DNA from: a virus
Virus record (IMG/VR): IMGVR_UViG_3300046171_000042
Coordinates: 1-31,318 of that record
Length of the DNA: 31,318 nucleotides
Reading direction: 5' to 3' (one strand)
Position numbers and translations under genes: made by a program. Of this stretch, positions 8,125-14,062 are shown in pieces; the first letter of the stretch is position 1; the number at the start of each line of letters is the position of its first letter. Below the pieces are notes generated by a model. That model had not been told where the DNA came from. It searched no databases and was given only the letters and a program-made list of their open reading frames with translations.

Positions 8125-8284
8125 TCTCTACTAACTTTCTTAAATCTTTTGCTATTGCTAATGCTTTGTTTAATTTTCGTAAAGCAATATCTCTTTGAAT
8201 CTTTACTTGCTCTAACTCAGATTTTAACTGTGATTTTTCTTCTCTTAATTTTAAAAATGTATTCTCTCCGATTAGTTCACTCAT
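8105..8284 (-). CDS. Small coiled-coil protein
   Basis: I place the start at 8284 (MSELIGENTFLKLREEKSQL) because AAGGAAG lies about seven bases upstream and it follows the preceding gene by one base. That gives 59 residues, almost entirely a coiled coil (LKSELEQVKIQRDIALRKLN). The longer frame to 8368 only reads the preceding gene out of frame. Unknown function. Confidence 0.6.
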   Translation of the reverse strand: MSELIGENTFLKLREEKSQLKSELEQVKIQRDIALRKLNKALAIAKDLRKLVENGTETK

Positions 8285-8285
8285 A

Positions 8286-8423
8286 TTATCTTCCTTGTCC
8301 TTTATATCGTTTTTGTTTTTGTTGTCGTTTTTCTTGTTTGTTTTTATTTTTCTTATGTTTTCCAGCACCTCGTTTTGGTGGTTTATCTCTTGGTATGAAG
8401 TGCGTGAATTTTTGTTTAGCCAT
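8286..8423 (-). CDS. Lys/Arg-rich marine-phage microprotein
   Basis: A 45-residue protein: MAKQKFTHFIPRDKPPKRGA, then GKHKKNKNKQEKRQQKQK and the end RYKGQGR. From memory, the pattern F.PR.KP.KR.G.HKKN.NK...Y.GQG recurs as an uncharacterised microprotein in marine podo- and siphophages. The extreme positive charge suggests DNA, RNA or capsid interaction. It overlaps the end of the small terminase gene by eight bases. Confidence 0.65.
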   Translation of the reverse strand: MAKQKFTHFIPRDKPPKRGAGKHKKNKNKQEKRQQKQKRYKGQGR

Positions 8424-8787
8424 CTACATCTTCTGCTTTAGCATCTATAACCAATGGTAAAGGCTCGTTAATGTTTTCAGTTTGAGTTCTATCTTTCATT
8501 CCTAGATAGTTTTTACTTAACCAAATCTGCATATGGGTATTATCTTTTTTAACTGCCTTATCCCACATCTTCTTTCTTAAACTAGCTTTACCTTTTTCTT
8601 TAAACTGTTCTATAATATCTGCATAATTTCTTTTGAGTGTTTTAGCTGATATATTTAACACACTTGCTATTTCATAGTCAGGACAGCCAATAGAGGCTAA
8701 ATTCTTTAGGATTTCTATATCGACCACTATTCTAGGTCTTCCAGCACCCTGTCTTTTTTCTGTCTTATTTGCCTTAATTTTGTCCAT
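8416..8787 (-). CDS. Terminase small subunit (helix-turn-helix)
   Basis: A 123-residue protein. After a basic N-terminus with GAGRPRIVVD it has a helix-turn-helix (IEILKNLASIGCPDYEIASV then LNISAKTLKRNY), a helical middle (KGKASLRKKMWDKAVKKDN) and WLSKNYLGMKD, the usual shape of small terminase subunits that recognise the packaging site. The IWLSKNYLGMKD end is shared with many phage small terminases. It overlaps the methyltransferase gene by 14 bases and lies upstream of terL, with the microprotein block in between. Confidence 0.8.
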   Translation of the reverse strand: MDKIKANKTEKRQGAGRPRIVVDIEILKNLASIGCPDYEIASVLNISAKTLKRNYADIIEQFKEKGKASLRKKMWDKAVKKDNTHMQIWLSKNYLGMKDRTQTENINEPLPLVIDAKAEDVDG

Positions 8788-9919
8788 TTTCTAACTCTGC
8801 CTTTTTCCCTGTAAAGTTTTCCCATCTTTTAATAATAACATCACAATATTTAGGGTCTAATTCCATACCATAACATATTCTATCCATTTTTTCACAAGCA
8901 ATTATAGTGCTACCAGAACCTAAAAATCCATCATAAACAGTTTTTTTATCTTTTTGATCTTCTAGTGCCATAGTAATTAATTCAACAGGCTTCATAGTGG
9001 GATGTAATGTATTTTTTTTTCTTTTAAGATTCCAGACATCTCCTCTTAATGTTTTTTGACCACCAAAATCTCCATAATAATAAATAATTTCATGTTGTTT
9101 AAAATATTTATCTAAATGTTGTGCTGGATTAACTTTATCCCATATAATCATCGCTTTAGGTTTTCTAGCTATTTTAATCATAGCTTCTCTGAATAAATGA
9201 GCATACTGCCAACTACAACAAACATACATAGTTTCACAACCCAATAAAGAAGAAGTTAAAAAATCTACAAAAGACTCATCGTCCATTTTATCGTTTTTAA
9301 TTTTTCTTTTATCTTTAACTCCTTGATAATCTATGTTGTAGGGTGGGTCAGTAAAAACCATATCTATTTTTTCTTTCTTAGTAAGTAAATCTATATTATC
9401 AATAAAAGTGCAATCTCCACACATAACTCTATGATTACCAAGTTTCCAAATATTTCCTAATTTAGTTATAGGTTCTTCAGGTGCTTCAGGCACTTCATCT
9501 TCATCAGTTAAACCTTGTTTTTCCTCAAATAACATATCGTTTAGCTGATCTTCATTAAAACCTAATAAATCTAATTTAAAGTCTTTAGCTTCTAGTTCTT
9601 TTATTTCCATTTTAAGTAATTCGCTATCCCACTCAGATTCTTCAGCAGTTCTATTATCAGCAATTCTATATGCGTTTATCTGTTCAGGTGTAAGATTATC
9701 AGCAATAGTTATTGGTACTTCTTTTAGGCCCAATTTTTTAGATGCTCGGTATCTAGTATGGCCCACAACAATAATTCTATCTTTATCAACTACTATAGGC
9801 TGTCTAAAACCATATTCTTTTAAAGACATAGCAACCTTTTCTATAGCTGAGTCTTTTAATTTTCTCGGATTGTTCTCATAAGGTTTTATAGTGTTTATAT
9901 CGGCTGTTTCTATTTTCAT
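8774..9919 (-). CDS. ParB-domain / DNA methyltransferase fusion
   Basis: A 381-residue protein. Residues 1-115 match the ParB/Srx-type nuclease fold (IKPYENNPRKL, GHTRYRASKKLG at 53-64). Residues 165-375 are a DNA amino-methyltransferase of beta order: DPPY at 191-194, then HPTMKPVEL at 306-314, then the SAM-binding FLGSGST at 332-338. DPPY indicates N6-adenine (or N4-cytosine) methylation. Such fusions are frequent in phages of Alphaproteobacteria and may protect phage DNA or mimic host methylation; the target site is not visible. A strong AGAGGATAAT site precedes the ATG. No cognate restriction gene is present. Confidence 0.93.
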   Translation of the reverse strand: MKIETADINTIKPYENNPRKLKDSAIEKVAMSLKEYGFRQPIVVDKDRIIVVGHTRYRASKKLGLKEVPITIADNLTPEQINAYRIADNRTAEESEWDSELLKMEIKELEAKDFKLDLLGFNEDQLNDMLFEEKQGLTDEDEVPEAPEEPITKLGNIWKLGNHRVMCGDCTFIDNIDLLTKKEKIDMVFTDPPYNIDYQGVKDKRKIKNDKMDDESFVDFLTSSLLGCETMYVCCSWQYAHLFREAMIKIARKPKAMIIWDKVNPAQHLDKYFKQHEIIYYYGDFGGQKTLRGDVWNLKRKKNTLHPTMKPVELITMALEDQKDKKTVYDGFLGSGSTIIACEKMDRICYGMELDPKYCDVIIKRWENFTGKKAELENGQN

Positions 9920-9920
9920 A

Positions 9921-10229
9921 TTATCCTCTTAATAATTTAGTTAATAGTATCCATAATCTTGGGTTTTGTTTAAATATCTTAGTAAAGCCATTTCCTATCT
10001 CTATTGCCATTGGTTCTTCTCCCATAGTTCTAAATTTAATTTTAGATAAATGTGCAATTAAATGGAATATCTCGTGAATTATTGTGTTAAAGAGTCTTTT
10101 GCCTTTTATTCTGCTATCCAACACGATTATTTTCTTCTCGGTTTCGTAATATCCATCAAGATTTTTAAGTGGTCTAAAATGCACCTTAATTTTCTTTCTC
10201 CCATACAAAATGTGTTCTAATTGTGGCAT
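9921..10229 (-). CDS. Small HExxH zinc-metallopeptidase-like protein
   Basis: A 102-residue protein with HEIFHLIAH at 52-60, an HExxH zinc motif. The following acidic residues EEPMAIEIG could supply the third ligand. The N-terminal half is beta-rich (KKIKVHFRPLK, KKIIVLDSRI), as in minimal zincins. The ATG overlaps the stop of the preceding gene (TAATG). Substrate unknown. It could be an ImmA-like protease acting on a phage repressor, but nothing beyond the motif supports this. Confidence 0.75.
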   Translation of the reverse strand: MPQLEHILYGRKKIKVHFRPLKNLDGYYETEKKIIVLDSRIKGKRLFNTIIHEIFHLIAHLSKIKFRTMGEEPMAIEIGNGFTKIFKQNPRLWILLTKLLRG

Positions 10230-10363
10230 TAATGTTTTTTAGAATTATCACTTTCCACAATCGCTTTGTAAAATTCAAGTTGCATCTTTAACCTTTTATT
10301 TTCAATAGACAGATTAATCAATCTTTTTCTGACATATTTGAATATTCTTAATATCGCACTCAT
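10229..10363 (-). CDS. 44-residue helical protein
   Basis: Reads MSAILRIFKYVRKRLINLSI followed by ENKRLKMQLEFYKAIVES, a basic amphipathic helix leading into a short coiled coil. It is stitched to both neighbours by stop/start overlaps (ATGA at 10363-10360 and TAATG at 10231-10227), good evidence that it is translated. Confidence 0.6.
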   Translation of the reverse strand: MSAILRIFKYVRKRLINLSIENKRLKMQLEFYKAIVESDNSKKH

Positions 10364-10932
10364 TGGTATTCTTTCAGAGGCTCATCTTTCCATTTATGTT
10401 TTAGATATTTTTTAGAGTCTTTGAGCAAGATAGTATATTCTCCCCATTCCCCAATTTTCTTATATTCTTCCTTGCTAGACTTCTTTGGAGATATATTAGA
10501 TTGTAGTGTATTAGTATTGTTTATTAGATATGCGTGGTCGTTGGTGAGTTGTTGGTTATCCACAGGGTCAACATATTGAAATTTATCGTAATTAAGCACA
10601 GAAATTATAGTTATTTTGCTAAACTTAAAATCTTTCGTTGGTTTCAATGTGGTGAGTCGGTGGTTTATCATGCCTCGTCTTTTCAACCTTAAAATGAAAG
10701 TTCGCATAGCGGTATAAGGTATATTCCAAATCTTAGCATTTTTTCTTAAAGGAAATATTAACTCGCCTCGTTTTATAAATATTTCGTTATCTAAATATCT
10801 AGCTGTCTTATCTTTGTGACTAGCTGAACTTATCATGTAAAGCCAAATAGCTGACTCTACTAAATTTTTAAATACAGGGTGTTTCCAAACATCTCTATAA
10901 ACTAAAAAATATCCTGACTTTCTACTTTGCAT
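10360..10932 (-). CDS. Winged-helix phage replication-type DNA-binding protein
   Basis: A 190-residue protein with an N-terminal domain like that of phage replisome organiser/replication initiator proteins: GYFLVYRDVWKHPVFKN, SAIWLYMISSASHKDKTARY, RGELIFPLRKNAKIWNIPY, then a recognition-type helix TAMRTFILRLKRRGMI. The C-terminal part is polar and linker-like. In many small phages this class binds the origin and recruits host replication proteins, which would fit a genome with no polymerase or helicase. Classification is by overall pattern. Confidence 0.65.
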   Translation of the reverse strand: MQSRKSGYFLVYRDVWKHPVFKNLVESAIWLYMISSASHKDKTARYLDNEIFIKRGELIFPLRKNAKIWNIPYTAMRTFILRLKRRGMINHRLTTLKPTKDFKFSKITIISVLNYDKFQYVDPVDNQQLTNDHAYLINNTNTLQSNISPKKSSKEEYKKIGEWGEYTILLKDSKKYLKHKWKDEPLKEYQ

Positions 10933-11086
10933 TTTTACTCTCTTTCTCGATCATCTCGATTAATTGTTTTTTTGAATATCTATTTAACAGAGTCTTAATT
11001 ATATTTGTGGTCTTTTTTTGTTTTTCATAAACTCTAGCACGATTGCTAGATATTACTTCAAAGTGTTCATCTCTCATTTCAGCCAT
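10922..11086 (-). CDS. 54-residue basic helical protein
   Basis: MAEMRDEHFEVISSNRARVY, then a helical region QKKTTNIIKTLLNRYSKKQL ending EMIEKESKNAK. GGAGAGAACA just before the ATG is a strong ribosome binding site, inside the end of the HNH gene. Overlaps both neighbours. Unknown function, probably a small DNA-associated or regulatory protein by location. Confidence 0.65.
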   Translation of the reverse strand: MAEMRDEHFEVISSNRARVYEKQKKTTNIIKTLLNRYSKKQLIEMIEKESKNAK

Positions 11087-11420
11087 TGTTCTCTCCTTTT
11101 AGGTTAAAAAAATCATTTACTTGTTCTAAACTTTTAATTTCTTTTAGAGTCCTATGTAATAGTTCTGCCTCAGTTCCATACATAGCTTCAAACTGTCTTT
11201 TGGTGTTATGAATACTGAAAGCACCAACATGGTGGCTTGGACACAAAGGTATAACTTCATAGTGATTTGCTCTTTTTGAAAATCCAATGTTACCTTTACC
11301 ATCTCCACGATTTCTAATGTGATGACAGATAGCTGGTTGCTGACAAATTAAACAGCCTAAACTAGCAACTAACTCTAAGTGTTTTTTTTCTTTAGCAGTA
11401 GCTACTTTTTTCTTTGCCAT
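11079..11420 (-). CDS. HNH-type nuclease (Ref/DUF968-like)
   Basis: A 113-residue protein with a zinc-binding pair CLICQQP, then CHHIRNRGDGKGN, and VIPLCPSHHVG, the beta-beta-alpha metal finger layout of HNH nucleases. The H-H and LC..HH pattern resembles phage Ref-like recombination nucleases. It sits among early DNA-handling genes on the minus strand. Substrate unknown. Confidence 0.8.
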   Translation of the reverse strand: MAKKKVATAKEKKHLELVASLGCLICQQPAICHHIRNRGDGKGNIGFSKRANHYEVIPLCPSHHVGAFSIHNTKRQFEAMYGTEAELLHRTLKEIKSLEQVNDFFNLKGENNG

Positions 11421-11698
11421 ACGATTGCTTGTTTCCCATATTTAGTTTTTCTAGTCTTACCAGAATTTTCTATTAAGTTTAATTCTTGTAACTCATGCAC
11501 TCTACCACAAACAGAACTTAAAGGCATATCTAACTCATCAGCTATTTCATAATTAGTTAGTGCGTTAAGTTTTATAAGATCATAAACTTGTTCTCTTTTA
11601 GTTTTAATCTTAGGCTTTATTGTGGCTAATGCTTCTTGGCTAGTCTTGGTGTAATTACAAGACTCGTAATCAGTATCAAATATATCTAGTTGTTTCAT
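11402..11698 (-). CDS. Winged helix-turn-helix DNA-binding protein
   Basis: A 98-residue protein with a wHTH at about residues 33-85: TKREQVYDLIKLNALTNYEI, ADELDMPLSSVCGRVHELQE, and the wing ENSGKTRKTKYGKQAIVW. The N-terminus (MKQLDIFDTDYES) is a flexible arm. AGGGAG precedes the ATG. Likely a transcriptional or replication regulator; the partner site is not identified. Confidence 0.75.
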   Translation of the reverse strand: MKQLDIFDTDYESCNYTKTSQEALATIKPKIKTKREQVYDLIKLNALTNYEIADELDMPLSSVCGRVHELQELNLIENSGKTRKTKYGKQAIVWQRKK

Positions 11699-11931
11699 CT
11701 TAACTCCCTTATTCTTTTTAATTCGTTATTCCAAAATTCTACTTCTTTTTTATAGATTTCAGGAATATCAGTTCTTTCTATTCTTTTAAAAGATGCCCAA
11801 CAAATATTACCTTTTGATTGACCATATTTCCAAAGACCTACTCCAATATGTTTTTGAAATACTTGTTGATCTTTTTTGTTTGTGATTGACTCTACACCTC
11901 TATGACAAAGTGGACATTTTATTTTTTTCAT
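11695..11931 (-). CDS. Small zinc-ribbon-like protein
   Basis: A 78-residue protein starting MKKIKCPLCHRGVESI. One CPLC pair is visible, and possible further ligands are H28 and C44 (QKHIGVGL, GNICWASF). The remainder is a charged helix. Coupled to both neighbours by 4-base overlaps. Function unknown. Confidence 0.65.
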   Translation of the reverse strand: MKKIKCPLCHRGVESITNKKDQQVFQKHIGVGLWKYGQSKGNICWASFKRIERTDIPEIYKKEVEFWNNELKRIRELR

Positions 11932-12065
11932 TTCTCTTTCTCTCTATTAGTGGCCGACCCAAAGTAGAGAGAGGACTCTGAGTCAGCCAAAGTATTTTTG
12001 TGATATGAAAATAAATACTTATCCTTACGGATAAATCTCTCTAACATTTTTTTATTTATAATCAT
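11928..12065 (-). CDS. First minus-strand gene, 45-residue basic protein
   Basis: From ATG 12065: MIINKKMLERFIRKDKYLFS followed by YHKNTLADSESSLYFGSATN. The frame can be extended upstream only to a TTG, so I use the ATG. This is the promoter-proximal gene of the long minus-strand unit. A small hairpin and the palindrome GACTCTGAGTC (11974-11984) lie inside its coding sequence. Unknown function. Confidence 0.5.
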   Translation of the reverse strand: MIINKKMLERFIRKDKYLFSYHKNTLADSESSLYFGSATNREKEK

Positions 12066-12145
12066 ATCTTTAATTGATTCGTTTTTTATATTTGATTTGT
12101 TTAAATTGCAAGAATTAAAACACAAGTTGTTAAAATAGTTAAAAA

Positions 12146-12186
12146 AGCTATATTTTATGCGATAAATTAGCTATTGCATAATGCAA
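12146..12186. promoter_or_regulatory. Divergent control region with two palindromes
   Basis: Within the 185-base gap between diverging units: (1) an imperfect inverted repeat AGCTA...TAGCT at 12146-12172, with inner arms TTTAT and ATAAA around GCG; (2) a perfect TTGCAT-A-ATGCAA palindrome at 12174-12186. The second overlaps the candidate -35 of the early promoter and is a good candidate operator for the XRE regulator at 13537. The flanking DNA is almost pure A/T. A weak minus-strand -10 (TAAAAT, 12157-12152) is also present. Confidence 0.5.
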
Positions 12187-12202
12187 CCTATTTTTATAGA
12201 TT
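12174..12202 (+). promoter_or_regulatory. Candidate early promoter
   Basis: TTGCAT (12174-12179) and TAGATT (12197-12202) with a 17-base spacer; TATAGA (12195-12200) is an alternative -10. It would start a transcript about 40 bases before the first early gene. The -35 is half of the TTGCATAATGCAA palindrome, so a bound repressor would block it. Confidence 0.45.
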
Positions 12203-12250
12203 ATTCGTATGTTAAATAAATTAACTAACAACAAACAAGGAGAGAGTAAA

Positions 12251-12517
12251 ATGGACGAACCAACATTAAAAGAAAAAATAAAATTGTTAGAGGAACTTAA
12301 AGACCTTATGGAACAATTAGAAAAAGTAGAACATAGAACTTGTTTTACTAATTATTTTTCAAATGATTTTAAAGATAAGTATTATGCAATGTCTAATGAT
12401 ATTGATTTTGAAATAAATTGGTTAGAAGATGAAGAAGTTAAACCAATTGAAAGTAAAGATATAAAAGTTAATGTTGATAGATTACAAAAACTTGGAATTA
12501 TAAAAGAGGAGGCATAA
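12251..12517 (+). CDS. First early gene, acidic helical protein
   Basis: Start set at 12251 (MDEPTLKEKIKLLEELKDLM) because AAGGAGAGAG stands just before this ATG; an ATG at 12209 has no such site. An 88-residue, strongly helical and acidic protein (WLEDEEVKPIESKDIKVNVD). No recognised domain. As the first early gene it is a candidate host-takeover or regulatory protein by position only. Confidence 0.7.
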   Translation: MDEPTLKEKIKLLEELKDLMEQLEKVEHRTCFTNYFSNDFKDKYYAMSNDIDFEINWLEDEEVKPIESKDIKVNVDRLQKLGIIKEEA

Positions 12518-12612
12518 TGAAAAAAATAGCATACTACACTTTAGGTTTTATTTTTTCAGCTTTTTGTTTAACTGCAATCATGTTAGGTTGCTTACATATG
12601 TGGAGTATATAA
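12517..12612 (+). CDS. 31-residue membrane peptide or mini-lipoprotein
   Basis: MKKIAYYTLGFIFSAFCLTA then IMLGCLHMWSI. It is a basic start plus one hydrophobic helix. The MLGC tetrapeptide resembles a lipobox, though mature sequence would be only a few residues. GAGGAGG lies before the start, and the gene is joined to both neighbours by TAATG overlaps, which supports real translation. Confidence 0.6.
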   Translation: MKKIAYYTLGFIFSAFCLTAIMLGCLHMWSI

Positions 12613-12890
12613 TGATTGTAAAAAAACAAAATCGTAAAAACTCAACAGTTCATACTTTAATACAAGGCGATAGATATTTTCAATTTACAGAATATTTTGA
12701 AGATTCTTACAGTTGCCTTTTTGATAAAAAAAGAAACAAACCAACTTTTAAAAAAGGTCATATTCATTTTAGTTATCTACTACCTAAAGATGAATGGATA
12801 ATGGCTTCGCCTACTTGGTTTCCTGTTTCTAAAAAAATTACAAATCTTAAAGATGCAAAAAGGTTTGTTAAAAATAGGGAGTATCTATAA
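12612..12890 (+). CDS. Hypothetical 92-residue basic protein
   Basis: Starts at 12612 (MIVKKQNRKNSTVHTLIQGD), the ATG overlapping the previous TAA; the longer frame from 12564 only re-reads the peptide gene. Beta-rich and aromatic (DRYFQFTEYFEDSYSCLFDK, SPTWFPVSKKI), with a basic C-terminal helix (LKDAKRFVKNREYL). I do not recognise the family. Confidence 0.65.
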   Translation: MIVKKQNRKNSTVHTLIQGDRYFQFTEYFEDSYSCLFDKKRNKPTFKKGHIHFSYLLPKDEWIMASPTWFPVSKKITNLKDAKRFVKNREYL

Positions 12891-13180
12891 TGAGAATACC
12901 AACTAACTCAACTTTTACAAAAGAGATGTCTAAAAGACTACAAAGAATAATTAACCCTCAAACTACATTAGAGGAGTTACAGAATTTACAGGAAGAAGTT
13001 AATATGATTAATCCTGTAGATACTTATTTGCAAAAGCAAGTAAGTCATTTGGAGAAAAACAATGAACCCAAAACAAATGTTCAAGGTTCAAGAACAACTA
13101 GACAAGAAAAAACAAATGGAGAAAGATTTGTTACAAAGGTTGTTAAAGAACAAAGAACAGCAGAAGAATTTGGCTTTTAG
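12890..13180 (+). CDS. Hypothetical early protein, 96 residues
   Basis: MRIPTNSTFTKEMSKRLQRI, a predicted helical middle (TTLEELQNLQEEVNMINPVD), and a polar C-terminal part (TRQEKTNGERFVTKVVKEQR). The ATG overlaps the preceding stop (TAATG). From 13062 its sequence also encodes a second open frame with its own ribosome binding site, so the C-terminal third may be dual coding or, alternatively, an indel may hide an earlier end. Confidence 0.6.
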   Translation: MRIPTNSTFTKEMSKRLQRIINPQTTLEELQNLQEEVNMINPVDTYLQKQVSHLEKNNEPKTNVQGSRTTRQEKTNGERFVTKVVKEQRTAEEFGF

Positions 13181-13217
13181 ATTACATTTCTTAAAGTATC
13201 ATCAGCCAATTTTATAG
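13062..13217 (+). CDS. Overlapping 51-residue coiled-coil protein
   Basis: An alternative frame within and beyond the previous gene: MNPKQMFKVQEQLDKKKQME, then KDLLQRLLKNKEQQKNLAFR and LHFLKYHQPIL. GGAG lies about eight bases before the ATG. The heptad pattern is good and unlikely in random DNA. It overlaps the 12890 gene by 119 bases in another frame and fills the gap before the lipoprotein gene. Confidence 0.45.
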   Translation: MNPKQMFKVQEQLDKKKQMEKDLLQRLLKNKEQQKNLAFRLHFLKYHQPIL

Positions 13218-13235
13218 AGAGGAAAAAAAAACGAT

Positions 13236-13514
13236 ATGAAAAAAACAATACTTTTATGTGGGCTACTTGCCACCCTATTACAAGGCTGTGCTTATAAACC
13301 CATCATAGATACTGCTGGAAGATCAGGTACATTCGACAGCGATAGAGCAAATCTAATAACTGACGATCAATTACATTGTAAAACACTTGCAAAAGAAAAC
13401 ACTACTTTTGTTGGTAATATTTTATTTTGGTCAGTTAGTCCAACAATGGACACAAAATACGAGTCTATTGTTAGAAAATGTTTAACAAAGAGAGGTCATA
13501 GTGTACTTAACTAA
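13236..13514 (+). CDS. Lipoprotein
   Basis: A 92-residue protein with a clear lipoprotein signal: MKKTILLCGLLATLLQGCAY, lipobox LQGC with Cys18 as the lipidated residue. The mature part contains DTAGRSGTFDSDRANLITDD, QLHCKTLAKENTT, a short hydrophobic stretch (FVGNILFWSV) and KCLTKRGHS; two further Cys could form a disulfide. Similar lipoproteins occur in marine alphaproteobacterial phages and hosts, from memory. An early-expressed lipoprotein suggests a role in the envelope, such as blocking superinfection; this is inference. Confidence 0.8.
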   Translation: MKKTILLCGLLATLLQGCAYKPIIDTAGRSGTFDSDRANLITDDQLHCKTLAKENTTFVGNILFWSVSPTMDTKYESIVRKCLTKRGHSVLN

Positions 13515-13536
13515 CAATAACCAAATAGGAATACCA

Positions 13537-13935
13537 ATGCACAAAAGAACAAACACAACAATAGAAGAAGTAAATCAATCAATCCAAGAACTAACTTTAC
13601 AATGGAATGTTAGTGAGCAAGACAATCTTAAAATAGCAACTTGTTTAATAGGATTGCAACTTAGAAAACTTAGATTGATGAGAGGTAAAACCCAATCAAG
13701 AGTCGCTAAAGCTGTAAATGTGACATTCCAACAAATACAGAAATATGAGAGAGGACAAAATGCAATTTCATTAAATATAGCTAAAAAATTATGCGAATAT
13801 TTAGATGTATCTATTGACTATTTCATTAAACCAATGGAAGATAAGAACTTAACATTTTTAAAAAGGAGAGAAGCTAATGTATATCCGTTCAAAAAAAGAT
13901 TTGTGGAAAACCAAGCGAATCAAAGCCATGAATAG
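13537..13935 (+). CDS. XRE-family (Cro/CI-type) regulator
   Basis: A 132-residue protein with an HTH_3 domain at about 38-97: GLQLRKLRLMRGKTQSRVAK, AVNVTFQQIQKYERGQNAIS, LNIAKKLCEYLDVSIDYFI. The N-terminal 35 residues are a helical extension, and the basic C-terminus lacks a protease or cleavage site. I set the start at 13537, where AGGAA precedes ATG, rather than the GTG at 13501. This architecture is common in Alphaproteobacteria. The likely operator is the palindrome at 12174-12186. It could repress or time the early unit. Confidence 0.85.
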   Translation: MHKRTNTTIEEVNQSIQELTLQWNVSEQDNLKIATCLIGLQLRKLRLMRGKTQSRVAKAVNVTFQQIQKYERGQNAISLNIAKKLCEYLDVSIDYFIKPMEDKNLTFLKRREANVYPFKKRFVENQANQSHE

Positions 13936-14062
13936 AATAATAAGTAAAAGTAAAGCTAAGAAAGAAACTACAGAACACTATCTAGCAGAATATAATAGGG
14001 TATGTGTTTCTAACGCAGAAAATAAACAACAATATAAGGGAGAGAATAATGGCAATACATAA
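13877..14062 (+). CDS. 61-residue basic protein
   Basis: MYIRSKKDLWKTKRIKAMNR, a lysine/arginine-rich N-terminus, then a helical part AKKETTEHYLAEYNRVCVSN. The strong AAAAGGAGAG site before the ATG supports it, although it overlaps the end of the XRE gene by 59 bases. Overlaps the nuclease start by 14 bases. Unknown function. Confidence 0.6.
   Translation: MYIRSKKDLWKTKRIKAMNRIISKSKAKKETTEHYLAEYNRVCVSNAENKQQYKGENNGNT

Noticed and set aside
11940-11971. CTCTCTA...TAGAGAG hairpin in the first minus-strand gene as a terminator
   Set aside because: Low-complexity purine/pyrimidine stem with an 18-base loop, no T run, and it lies inside coding sequence at the start of the late unit.
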